From Acidobacteriota bacterium (GTDB taxonomy: Bacteria; Acidobacteriota; Terriglobia; Terriglobales; Acidobacteriaceae), in contig JAJZIF010000324.1 in assembly GCA_021810735.1 (NCBI GenBank), forward strand, positions 1 to 5,116: 5,116 nt of DNA. Reading direction: 5' to 3'. Position 1 is the stretch's first letter. The number at the start of each line of letters is the position of its first letter. Position numbers and translations under genes: made by a program. Shown here in pieces: positions 1 through 5,116 of the stretch. Below the pieces are notes generated by a model. That model saw only the letters and a program-made list of their open reading frames with translations. It was not told the origin of the DNA and searched no databases.

Positions 1-141
1 GCATTCCCCCCACCCCGTAACACCCTCGCTCTGCACTTCCACCAGGAGAATACGCCGTACGGTGGTGCGCCCAAAACTGGTTTCAAACGGCTGCACCAGA
101 GGCATCCGTATTTCGCGCAGAACCACGCTGTCTATCTTCAC
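1..141 (-). CDS. MenC / N-acylamino-acid racemase-like enolase-superfamily enzyme, N-terminal fragment
   Basis: Only the first 47 codons are present; the gene continues beyond base 1. Reading the complement from a GTG gives a start [19 protein letters not shown], followed by an ETSFGRT stretch and ending in GWGEC. This is the typical N-terminal capping-domain start of o-succinylbenzoate synthase (MenC) and N-acylamino-acid racemases: the MPLxxPFxTSFG segment followed by a strand and then GWGE. The catalytic barrel with its Lys and metal-binding acidic residues lies outside the window. I chose the GTG at 141 because GGGAG lies 7 bases upstream; a second in-frame GTG at 147 is almost on top of that site. 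Family members make o-succinylbenzoate for menaquinone or racemise N-acyl (often N-succinyl) amino acids, and some do both. The GNAT acyltransferase gene 66 bases upstream favours the racemase role, but that is inference. Family is likely; the exact reaction is open. Confidence 0.82.
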   Translation of the reverse strand, partial: MKIDSVVLREIRMPLVQPFETSFGRTTVRRILLVEVQSEGVTGWGEC

Positions 142-148
142 AAACACT

Positions 149-153
149 CTCCC
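149..153 (-). promoter_or_regulatory. Ribosome binding site (GGGAG) of the MenC/racemase-like gene
   Basis: GGGAG on the minus strand lies 7 bases before the GTG at 141. It decides between the two in-frame GTG codons at 147 and 141, because the first would be only 1 base from the site. Confidence 0.6.
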
Positions 154-207
154 GAAAGCTAAATCCAATCGCAGCGGTCGCAAACTTCGATACGATCCGG
201 CATCCGG

Positions 208-990
208 CTAGCCGCGAACGATCGCGCTGGATTCGTCCCAGCGCCCAAGCCGATAGCAAGCGGAGTCGCCGGACAATCTTTGAAACCGTAAAACAGTAAA
301 ACCACCAGAAAAGGCTGCAAGAAATTGCCGCCGTACTTTCAACAGCAATTCTAACGCCAATACGGAGGGAGGCTGGAGTGTATCACTCGTCTGCTCAGTC
401 TCATATGTAACAGTAATAGTTTCCTCTATGCTGCATTCCGGCATATCCTGCCCAGCCATCAATGCCACCACTCGCTCTGATTTCAACCACCATTCCGCGT
501 GCAGTCGATCGGTGGGGAGTGCGCCATGCAATGGAGAGGTGGAGAGGCCATAAAAATCAGGCGTATAGCGTCGAACCACCGCGCCCAGCCGTTCAATATT
601 GAAATATGCATTTTTTGTTTCCATCGGATCGAATGTCCACTCGATCAAATTGATTCCCCTCGCCATCGCATCGTCCCTTTGCGCAATTTTTAACATTTTG
701 CCGATGCCACGATTTCGATATTCCGGCGACACGGCCAGCATGTGCGAATGCAGGTACGAGAATCCATCGCGCACGCCTGGTACGGCCACAACATAACCCA
801 CAAGTCTCGTTCCGTCCCATGCGCCAAATACCTGACCGCCAATGGCGCCCGCCACTACGAAGATTCTGCGTGGGATCACATCGAGATCGGCGAATTGCCA
901 TACCGACTGTTGCAGAGCAACACAGGCTTCCAAATCTGGAATGGAAATCATTTTTCTGATTTCGATCATCTTGTCAACGGGGTTGCTCAC
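208..990 (-). CDS. GNAT-superfamily N-acyltransferase (COG3375-like)
   Basis: This predicted cytoplasmic protein of 260 residues transfers an acyl group from acyl-CoA to an amine. The acyl-CoA-binding motif A is clear: LAVSPEYRNRGIGKML, with the R/Q-x-x-G-x-G/A signature as R92-N-R-G-I-G97. A preceding strand reads SYLHSHMLAV (78-87). Strings such as ACVALQQSVW near 22-31, IEWTFDP, NAYFNIERLGAV and SPLHGALPTDRL fit my memory of COG3375 proteins, which are longer than typical GNATs. The C-terminal part, from about residue 175, shows no recognised motif. The GTG at 990 is chosen because AAAGGA sits 8 bases upstream, inside the end of mazG. ATG 969 (start MIEIRKM) is the alternative, close to where the family usually begins but without a Shine-Dalgarno site. 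The start overlaps the mazG stop by 17 bases, so translational coupling is likely. Substrate unknown; the neighbouring MenC/N-acylamino-acid racemase-like gene suggests an amino acid amine. Confidence 0.87.
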   Translation of the reverse strand: MSNPVDKMIEIRKMISIPDLEACVALQQSVWQFADLDVIPRRIFVVAGAIGGQVFGAWDGTRLVGYVVAVPGVRDGFSYLHSHMLAVSPEYRNRGIGKMLKIAQRDDAMARGINLIEWTFDPMETKNAYFNIERLGAVVRRYTPDFYGLSTSPLHGALPTDRLHAEWWLKSERVVALMAGQDMPECSIEETITVTYETEQTSDTLQPPSVLALELLLKVRRQFLAAFSGGFTVLRFQRLSGDSACYRLGRWDESSAIVRG

Positions 991-1858
991 CGGCTGGGTC
1001 CTTTCCTTCACGAGCTTTGACGCCGTCCCAGAGTTTCTCCAGTTCCTCGGGAGCGAGTTGGGCCAGCGGCGCGGCCATTGTGTCGAATCGCTCCATGGCC
1101 GCGAACCTGCGCCGAAATTTCGCATTCGATCCACGCAGCGCAAATTCGGATTGCACTCCCAGCTTGCGGGCCAGGTTGACGACCGTAAACAGAACGTCTC
1201 CCAGTTCCTCCTCCTGCTGGTCACGGCGGTCCTTCGCTATCGCCTCCCGCAATTCGTTCAACTCCTCCTGAAGCTTGTCAAAAACTGGCTCGGCGCTTTC
1301 CCAATCGAAGCCAATCGTTGCCGCCTTGCTCCCCAGTTTGCCGGCCTCCATCAACGCCGGCAGCGCGCGCGGCACAGTGTCGAGCAATGATGTCTCTTTC
1401 GGGTTGACTGATTCCGCGCGCTCCGATTTCTTGATCTCTTCCCAATTTGCAACTACCTGCGCGGAGGTCTCCACTCCCTCTCTGTTGGCGAATACGTGCG
1501 GATGTCTGCGAATCAGTTTTTCGCTGAGGCTGTCCATCACATCCTGCAGCGTGAAATACCCTGCTTCCCGCGCCATTTCCGCGTAGAACAGCACCTGCAG
1601 GAACAAGTCGCCAAGTTCATCCTTCAGTCCCGGCCAGTCCTTATGTTCGATGGCATCGAGAACCTCATAGGTCTCTTCGAGGGTATATCTGCGGATGGAA
1701 TCGAATGTCTGCTCGCGGTCCCACGGGCACCCGCCCGGCCCGCGCAAGCGAGCCATGATCTCTATCGCGCGCGTGAACGCCTGCTGTAGCGAGTCTTGTT
1801 CGGTCTGCGAGGACGGAGGTATTGGCCGTCTGTTGGATCGATGCGAAGTTTGCGTCAT
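974..1858 (-). CDS. mazG: Nucleoside triphosphate pyrophosphohydrolase MazG
   Basis: MazG hydrolyses NTPs to NMP and pyrophosphate, clearing non-canonical nucleotides and, in E. coli, lowering (p)ppGpp. The 294-residue protein carries the family hallmark GGCPWDREQTF (42-52). It has two MazG domains in tandem. The first has EETYE (61-65) with DELGD (80-84); the second has EELNE (198-202) with EEELGD (216-221). Both match the EExxE...ExxD magnesium-binding pattern, so both sites look intact. A KxGxxAxxxGFDW segment (174-186) links them, as in E. coli MazG (about 263 residues). The extra length is about 22 unstructured residues at the start and a charged tail. The start is uncertain: ATG 1858 or ATG 1867, neither with a well-spaced Shine-Dalgarno site. 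Further upstream extension runs antisense to the prepilin peptidase and is rejected. It is the first gene of a probable operon with the GNAT gene. Confidence 0.95.
   Translation of the reverse strand: MTQTSHRSNRRPIPPSSQTEQDSLQQAFTRAIEIMARLRGPGGCPWDREQTFDSIRRYTLEETYEVLDAIEHKDWPGLKDELGDLFLQVLFYAEMAREAGYFTLQDVMDSLSEKLIRRHPHVFANREGVETSAQVVANWEEIKKSERAESVNPKETSLLDTVPRALPALMEAGKLGSKAATIGFDWESAEPVFDKLQEELNELREAIAKDRRDQQEEELGDVLFTVVNLARKLGVQSEFALRGSNAKFRRRFAAMERFDTMAAPLAQLAPEELEKLWDGVKAREGKDPAGEQPR
999..1004 (-). promoter_or_regulatory. Ribosome binding site (AAAGGA) of the GNAT gene, inside mazG
   Basis: AAAGGA on the minus strand ends 8 bases before the GTG at 990 and lies within the last codons of mazG. 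It supports GTG 990 over the in-frame ATG at 969, which has no purine-rich site before it. Confidence 0.55.
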
Positions 1859-1873
1859 GCTCCACATCTTACG

Positions 1874-1879
1874 ATTAGA
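1874..1879 (-). promoter_or_regulatory. Possible -10 element for mazG (TCTAAT)
   Basis: TCTAAT on the minus strand matches TATAAT at five of six bases. It would place transcription start near 1867-1868, essentially at the upstream ATG of mazG, which would make a leaderless or near-leaderless message and fit the missing Shine-Dalgarno site. No convincing -35 is seen at the right spacing. Confidence 0.25.
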
Positions 1880-1917
1880 CCGGCCCATCGGATGCTGTAG
1901 ATTACTCGTCCCCTGCG

Positions 1918-1923
1918 TATACT
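1918..1923 (+). promoter_or_regulatory. Possible -10 element for the prepilin peptidase gene (TATACT)
   Basis: TATACT matches the -10 consensus at five of six bases and would start transcription around 1929-1932, at or next to the GTG start at 1932. No good -35 is seen 16-18 bases upstream. The gene also lacks a Shine-Dalgarno site, so a leaderless message is possible but unproven. Confidence 0.3.
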
Positions 1924-1931
1924 GCGGCTGC

Positions 1932-2738
1932 GTGCCTTTTGTCGCTTTCATTCCCGTCTGGGTCGTCGTGACCGCCGCTCTGCTGGGGGGTCTGATGTTC
2001 GGCAGTTTTCTCAATGTCTGCATTGCCCGTCTGCCTGCGCATCGGTCGATTGTTACGCCGAGCTCCCATTGCCCACGCTGTGGCGCGCCCATCCGTGCGC
2101 GCGACAATATTCCGGTCCTCAGTTGGCTATGGCTGCATGGCCGTTGCCGCGCTTGCCATGCGCGGATTTCCATTCAATATCCGCTGGTGGAGCTGGCCAC
2201 GGCTGCCTTGTTCATGGCCTGCGTCCTGCATACTGGTCCAGTGTGGCAAACGCTGGTCGATGCCGTCGCCTGCTTTCTCTTGCTTGGGCTGGCTGTCATG
2301 GATTGGCAGACGATGCTGCTGCCGGACACGTTCACCGTAACCGGCATCGCAGTCGCTTTCCTGCTGAAAGTTTTTGCTCCGGGAATTCGATTCCATGCGC
2401 GCGTTGCCATCCGAACGCTGGAAGACGCCGCCATTGCGGCAGCCATGCTGCTGCTTGTCCGGGCGCTTTACCGCATCGTGCGCGGCAGGGAGGGCCTCGG
2501 CCTGGGCGATGTCAAGCTGCTGGCGATGATGGCGGCATTCATGGGATTGCCGCTCGCCCTGTTCGCCTACTTTGTGGGAGTATTGTTAGCCGCGCTGTTC
2601 GCCATCGTGTTGCTGGCGCGGCACAAAGCCCGCGGCTCCGATCGCATTCCCTTTGGCAGCTTTCTTGCCGGCGCAGGCATCCTGGCCATCTTCGCCGGCA
2701 AGCCGGCGATCGCATGGTATCTGTCGTTCTATCGCTGA
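1932..2738 (+). CDS. pilD: Prepilin peptidase / N-methyltransferase (type IV leader peptidase)
   Basis: This integral inner-membrane aspartic protease cleaves the leader from type IV prepilins and type II secretion pseudopilins, and in bifunctional members methylates the new N-terminus. The 268-residue protein begins with a membrane helix ending in GSFLNVCIARLP (24-35). A cytoplasmic loop follows with paired CPRC (47-50) and CRAC (72-75), the tetra-cysteine zinc motif of full-length bifunctional enzymes. The two catalytic aspartates are D124 in MDWQTMLLPD and D193 in GLGLGDVKL. Roughly seven further hydrophobic segments lie between 83 and 264, and IPFGSFLAGAG (239-249) is a typical ending. 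GTG 1932 is chosen because the protein then starts just before the first helix, as in the family; ATG 1857 would add 25 unusual Cys-rich residues overlapping mazG. It stands alone, with no pilin or secretion genes beside it, so it probably serves substrates encoded elsewhere. The end faces the TPR gene with one base between. Confidence 0.94.
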   Translation: MPFVAFIPVWVVVTAALLGGLMFGSFLNVCIARLPAHRSIVTPSSHCPRCGAPIRARDNIPVLSWLWLHGRCRACHARISIQYPLVELATAALFMACVLHTGPVWQTLVDAVACFLLLGLAVMDWQTMLLPDTFTVTGIAVAFLLKVFAPGIRFHARVAIRTLEDAAIAAAMLLLVRALYRIVRGREGLGLGDVKLLAMMAAFMGLPLALFAYFVGVLLAALFAIVLLARHKARGSDRIPFGSFLAGAGILAIFAGKPAIAWYLSFYR

Positions 2739-2739
2739 C

Positions 2740-3627
2740 TCAGCGGTTGTGCTCGCATTTTTCCGGGTGCGCCAGCATCTTCTCGGCATCTCTGGCGTAT
2801 TTTCCCTGCGGATTGTTCGTCGCATAACTCTTGAAGTGGGCCATGGCTTCGCTGGTTACATTCTCCTTGCACAGCGCCTCCGCAATGCCGTAGAGGGCTG
2901 TATCGTTTTGCGGATCGTACTGGAGCGCGTCCTCGTAGCGCATATACCCGCCGCGATAATTCCCGTTTTTCATGTAAAGATCGGCGACATTCAGGTCGTC
3001 CAGGACGCGTCCATCCTGCGTCTGATCCCGGGTAAAGGAATCCAACTTTTCATGGGTGCCAAGATTTCCCTGGCCCACATCGGGCGCTGGCAGATGCGCG
3101 TCGCTGGAACTGTATCCGCCGGAGGGAGAAGACGAACCGGCTTGCGAATTTCCCGAGCCACCCGTTGCACCCCCCTGGTCGCCCTTCGCGGCCGCCTTTG
3201 ATTGTGCTTCAGGAAAAGGATTGGCCTGCGCCGCCGGGCTATCATGTTTCTGGCTCGATTTTCCATCGCCGCTCGCAGCCTTCGACGTATCGGAGTTCGA
3301 GCCTGAGGAAGCAGCGGAAGAATCGCTCGGTGTCGGCTGCGCGTTCTTTTGCGCATTCGCCTTCGCCGCTGCCTCCGACTGTGCCATGGGAAACGAATTG
3401 CCCGTGGACTGGTCGTTCTGTGCTGGCGCAGGAGTCGACCCTTTGCTGCCGGGACCTTGCGCCTGGCTAGATGATTGCTGGCCGGTCTTGCTCTGTCCGT
3501 TGGCAGTCGCCGCGTTGGACGGAGCATTCTGGTTGCTTTGCTGGCCCAGCATGCACGCGGCGCCCAGAAGCAGGAGCGGTCCAACCAACACGTACAAAAT
3601 GCGGGCGATCCTTCTAGAAAACACCAT
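2740..3627 (-). CDS. Exported low-complexity protein with C-terminal TPR-like domain
   Basis: No specific function is recognised. With the ATG at 3627 the product has 295 residues. It begins as a signal peptide: basic MVFSRRIAR, a hydrophobic stretch (10-24), then LGAAC with Cys25. That Cys could be lipidated, but Gly at -3 makes the lipobox imperfect. Residues about 29-206 are rich in Ser, Ala, Gly and Gln, likely disordered, and hold two copies of an NxFPxAQSxAAAK motif (77-89, 136-148). Residues about 207-290 form TPR-like helix pairs: VADLYMKNGNYRGGYMRYEDAL, then ALYGIAEALCKEN and SEAMAHFKSYATNNPQGKYA. It may act as an envelope scaffold resembling BamD or YbgF-type TPR proteins, but this is inference. 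ATG 3681 would add 18 residues, some using AGA, ATA and GTA codons, and includes a perfect hairpin; I consider it less likely. No start has a good Shine-Dalgarno site. Confidence 0.8.
   Translation of the reverse strand: MVFSRRIARILYVLVGPLLLLGAACMLGQQSNQNAPSNAATANGQSKTGQQSSSQAQGPGSKGSTPAPAQNDQSTGNSFPMAQSEAAAKANAQKNAQPTPSDSSAASSGSNSDTSKAASGDGKSSQKHDSPAAQANPFPEAQSKAAAKGDQGGATGGSGNSQAGSSSPSGGYSSSDAHLPAPDVGQGNLGTHEKLDSFTRDQTQDGRVLDDLNVADLYMKNGNYRGGYMRYEDALQYDPQNDTALYGIAEALCKENVTSEAMAHFKSYATNNPQGKYARDAEKMLAHPEKCEHNR
3184..3222 (-). repeat. Coding repeat, second copy: NPFPEAQSKAAAK
   Basis: These bases encode residues 136-148 of the TPR protein. The motif matches the copy at 3361-3399 in 10 of 13 residues, with positions 2, 5 and 9 differing. 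The DNA differs at many codon positions, so it is conserved at protein level rather than being a recent duplication. Confidence 0.75.
3361..3399 (-). repeat. Coding repeat, first copy: NSFPMAQSEAAAK
   Basis: These bases encode residues 77-89 of the TPR protein, within the low-complexity region. Its partner lies 138 bases away (46 residues between copies) at 3184-3222. Confidence 0.75.
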
Positions 3628-3638
3628 ACCTACTATTC

Positions 3639-3656
3639 TGGACGGTTTTCCGTCCA
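3639..3656. repeat. Perfect inverted repeat TGGACGG-TTTT-CCGTCCA
   Basis: A 7-bp perfect stem with a 4-base T loop. It lies in the divergent region between the TPR and SET genes, 12 bases upstream of the ATG at 3627. If the TPR gene starts there, the hairpin would sit in its leader or promoter. No T-run follows on either strand, so it is not a typical intrinsic terminator. It could be a regulator operator or an mRNA structure. Confidence 0.5.
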
Positions 3657-3709
3657 TTTGGGTAGACGAATTCATTGCCATGCCGGGACAATTTTCTCGG
3701 TTCCCCGAC

Positions 3710-3718
3710 TGCTATACT
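3710..3718 (+). promoter_or_regulatory. Extended -10 promoter for the SET gene (TGC-TATACT)
   Basis: TGC followed directly by TATACT matches the extended -10 pattern TGnTATAAT with one mismatch, which can compensate for a poor -35. None is seen 17 bases upstream. Transcription would begin near 3725, leaving about 18 bases of leader before the ATG at 3743. That leader has no clear Shine-Dalgarno site. Confidence 0.4.
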
Positions 3719-3742
3719 CCATTGTTCTGCTTCCAATATCCC

Positions 3743-4378
3743 ATGGGTCTCATCATTCGCTCCTCCGCCATTCACGCCGCCGGTTGCTATACCACGACGC
3801 CCATTGCTAAAGGTACGCGCGTCGTCGAATACACCGGCCCCCTGATCGACAAGGAAGAAGCCGATCTTCGCTATGAGAATAAACCGGTTACCTATCTATT
3901 CGGCATCGGCGACGGTTCCAGGGTCATCGACGGTCACGGGACGGCGATGTTCATCAACCATTCCTGCGACGCGAATTGCGAGACGGAGGAGATCGACGGC
4001 CGCGTGTGGATCATGGCCATCCGCGACATCGCCGCGGGCGAGGAGCTTTGCTACGATTACTGCCTCTACGACGGCGGAGACGAAGAGGCTCCGTGCAATT
4101 GTGGAGCGAAGAAATGCCGCGGCTCAATGTATTCCCGCGAAGAGCTGCGACGCCGAAAACGGCTGGCGGAAAAAGAACTGCGCCGACACCCGCCGGTAAA
4201 AACCAGGACAGAGAAACCCGCAGCGAAAAAGAAGCCGGCGTCACCCAAACGCACACCGCCGGATGCAACAAAGACCGCGAAAACCGCAGGTAAGGAAAGT
4301 AACAAGAAACGGACTTTGCGTGTCAGCGGGCACGGAGAGTCCCACGGCAAAGTAAAGAAATCTCAAAAAGCCCACTGA
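3743..4378 (+). CDS. SET-domain protein lysine methyltransferase with post-SET zinc motif and basic H1-like tail
   Basis: SET enzymes transfer methyl groups from S-adenosylmethionine to protein lysines. Of 211 residues, about 2-130 form a compact SET domain. The N-terminal strands show IHAAGCYTTTPIAKGTRVVEYTG, the knot residues are FINHSCDAN (70-78, NHSC at 72-75), and GEELCYDY (99-106) carries the probable catalytic Tyr106. Post-SET cysteines C118, C120 and C125 in CNCGAKKC, with C75, could bind one zinc as in eukaryotic post-SET enzymes. Residues 136-211 are a disordered tail with 17 Lys and 10 Arg against 6 acidic residues. Its KPAAKKKPASPKRTPP-type sequence resembles histone H1 or bacterial H1-like proteins and suggests nucleic-acid binding. 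ATG 3743 puts the start right at the SET fold; ATG 3680 would add 21 residues across the promoter, and the longer open frame is antisense to the TPR gene. The protein target is unknown. Confidence 0.9.
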   Translation: MGLIIRSSAIHAAGCYTTTPIAKGTRVVEYTGPLIDKEEADLRYENKPVTYLFGIGDGSRVIDGHGTAMFINHSCDANCETEEIDGRVWIMAIRDIAAGEELCYDYCLYDGGDEEAPCNCGAKKCRGSMYSREELRRRKRLAEKELRRHPPVKTRTEKPAAKKKPASPKRTPPDATKTAKTAGKESNKKRTLRVSGHGESHGKVKKSQKAH

Positions 4379-4548
4379 TATCAGCCGCGATCGATGACCG
4401 GAAACGACCGCTATTCCCGCGCGATGACAGCGAAGAAAGCCCCCCTCGCGGACCGCACCGACACGAACCCTGCACAGCCGTGCAAGCGATACAATCAAAG
4501 GGCTGGTCACGGACCCCACGCATAACCAACGTTCCTTCATACGACCCT
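4379..4548. other. Non-coding gap between the SET gene and dnaX
   Basis: A stretch of 170 bases with no supportable gene. A 10-bp palindrome CTGATATCAG (4375-4384) overlaps the SET stop codon, and a 5-bp stem TGCAC/GTGCA lies at 4471-4484. Neither is followed by a T-run, so I see no convincing terminator. Because the SRP RNA gene often lies upstream of dnaX in other bacteria, I looked for its conserved GGAA-loop and AGCAGCC signature and did not find it. Confidence 0.6.
4490..4495 (+). promoter_or_regulatory. Possible -10 element for dnaX (TACAAT)
   Basis: TACAAT matches TATAAT at five of six bases and lies 53 bases before the dnaX ATG. No recognisable -35 is found at normal spacing, so this is weak. 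Confidence 0.25.
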
Positions 4549-5116
4549 ATGGCTTATCAGGTTTTAGCGCGCAAATATCGCCCTCAGCGCTTCGCGGACG
4601 TGATCGGACAAGACCACGTCACGCAGACGCTGCTGAACGCGCTGGCGCAGGACAGGATTGCGCACGGCTACATCTTCAGCGGGCATCGCGGCATCGGGAA
4701 GACGACCATCGCGCGGATTCTAGCCATGGCGCTGCAATGCCGCACACCGCAGGGCACGCCCCAACGCCCCACGCCGGAGCCATGCGGAATTTGCGACGCA
4801 TGCACCGAGATTCGCGCCGGCAATGCGATGGATGTCATCGAGATCGACGCCGCCACCAATCGCGGCATCGATGAAATTCGCGAACTGCGGGAAGGGGCCC
4901 GCTACAGCCCCGCCCGCGATCGCTACAAGATCTACATCCTCGACGAAGCCCACCAGATCACCGATGCCGCCTTCAATGCGCTGCTGAAAACGCTGGAAGA
5001 ACCCCCGGCGCACGTCATTTTCATGATGGCGACCACGCAGCCGGAAGACATTCCGCAAACTATCCGCTCGCGCAGCCAGCATTTCACCTTCCATGCGGTG
5101 CGCTTTCAAGAGATCG
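4549..5116 (+). CDS. dnaX: DNA polymerase III gamma/tau subunit DnaX, N-terminal fragment
   Basis: DnaX is the ATPase motor of the clamp loader that places the beta sliding clamp on primed DNA, and it organises the replicase. The first 189 residues are present and the frame runs off the window. The start MAYQVLARKYRPQRFADVIGQ is the standard DnaX opening. Walker A is GHRGIGKT (45-52). The zinc-binding cysteines are C64, C79, C82 and C85. EIDAATNRGIDEIRELRE (98-115) and Walker B ILDEAH (130-135) follow, then LLKTLEEPP (145-153) and sensor 1 ATTQPEDIP (161-169). The arginine-finger motif, usually SRC, reads SRS (174-176) with the Arg retained. ATG 4549 gives exactly the family start although no Shine-Dalgarno site is seen. 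The C-terminal clamp-loader and tau parts lie outside. dnaX is often followed by a YbaB-family gene and recR in bacteria, but that cannot be checked here. Confidence 0.97.
   Translation, partial: MAYQVLARKYRPQRFADVIGQDHVTQTLLNALAQDRIAHGYIFSGHRGIGKTTIARILAMALQCRTPQGTPQRPTPEPCGICDACTEIRAGNAMDVIEIDAATNRGIDEIRELREGARYSPARDRYKIYILDEAHQITDAAFNALLKTLEEPPAHVIFMMATTQPEDIPQTIRSRSQHFTFHAVRFQEI

Noticed and set aside
991..1224. N-terminal extension of the GNAT protein.
   Set aside because: It overlaps the second MazG domain in another frame and has no GNAT features; a good ribosome binding site supports GTG 990.
842..1390. Plus-strand open frame of 182 codons opposite mazG and the GNAT gene.
   Set aside because: It is the antisense shadow of well-recognised genes, with no domain signature of its own.
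1868..2173. N-terminal extension of MazG by about 100 residues.
   Set aside because: It is antisense to the conserved zinc-finger loop of the prepilin peptidase and is not part of the MazG family; the MazG domain is complete without it.
2069..2827. Plus-strand open frame of 252 codons in another frame of the prepilin peptidase.
   Set aside because: It overlaps a protein with intact catalytic aspartates and CxxC motifs; the alternative frame is Arg/Pro/His-rich noise typical of GC-rich DNA.
2991..3584. Second minus-strand open frame of 197 codons inside the TPR gene.
   Set aside because: It is Arg-rich out-of-frame translation of the low-complexity coding sequence; the chosen frame has a signal peptide and a TPR-like domain.
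3056..3742. Long upstream extension of the SET frame (229 codons), which could be read as a Cys-rich N-terminal domain.
   Set aside because: It lies almost entirely antisense to the TPR gene, has biased Ala/Pro/Cys composition without recognisable domains, and the SET fold begins right at ATG 3743.
4241..4540. Minus-strand open frame of 99 codons between the SET gene and dnaX.
   Set aside because: No ribosome binding site or recognisable domain, and nearly half is antisense to the SET tail; nothing supports it as a gene.
4379..4548. Possible SRP (4.5S) RNA gene upstream of dnaX, as found in some bacteria.
   Set aside because: The conserved loop and AGCAGCC signature are absent and no long hairpin is visible.
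4720..5109. Minus-strand open frame of 129 codons opposite dnaX.
   Set aside because: It is fully antisense to strongly conserved DnaX motifs.

Overview
This window is a chromosomal stretch with no sign of mobile DNA. It is moderately GC-rich and densely coded, with six protein genes on both strands: four complete and two cut by the window edges. No rRNA, tRNA, insertion sequence or CRISPR array is visible. The gene set suggests a Gram-negative soil-type bacterium. It includes a two-domain MazG, a long predicted acyltransferase next to a MenC/N-acylamino-acid racemase-like enzyme, a lone prepilin peptidase, a Ser/Ala/Gln-rich exported TPR protein, a small SET protein and DnaX. I lean towards Acidobacteriota on general resemblance of the proteins, but nothing in the window proves it.

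Left part (1-1867, minus strand): a probable operon reads right to left as mazG, then a GNAT-family acyltransferase, then the first 47 codons of an enolase-superfamily enzyme of the MenC / N-acylamino-acid racemase group. mazG and the GNAT gene overlap by 17 bases, and 66 bases separate the GNAT stop from the next start. MazG cleaves non-canonical or excess NTPs. The last two genes plausibly act together on N-acylated (perhaps N-succinylated) amino acids, although the menaquinone role of MenC cannot be excluded from the fragment.

Middle (about 1870-3630): a prepilin peptidase on the plus strand is divergent from mazG and convergent with a minus-strand exported TPR protein. Only one base separates their stop codons, so no room exists for a conventional terminator between them. 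The TPR protein has a signal-peptide-like start, about 180 residues of low complexity containing two copies of a 13-residue motif, and a C-terminal TPR-like helical part.

Right part (about 3630-5116): a 115-base divergent intergenic region carries a perfect 7-bp hairpin and an extended -10 element. It leads into a SET-domain protein lysine methyltransferase with a zinc-binding post-SET motif and a strongly basic, histone-H1-like tail. After 170 bases of non-coding DNA, dnaX (DNA polymerase III gamma/tau) begins and runs off the end.

The most unusual item is the bacterial SET protein with the H1-like tail. The acyltransferase/racemase pair is the best candidate for an under-described pathway. 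I did not find convincing evidence of a wholly new multi-gene system.
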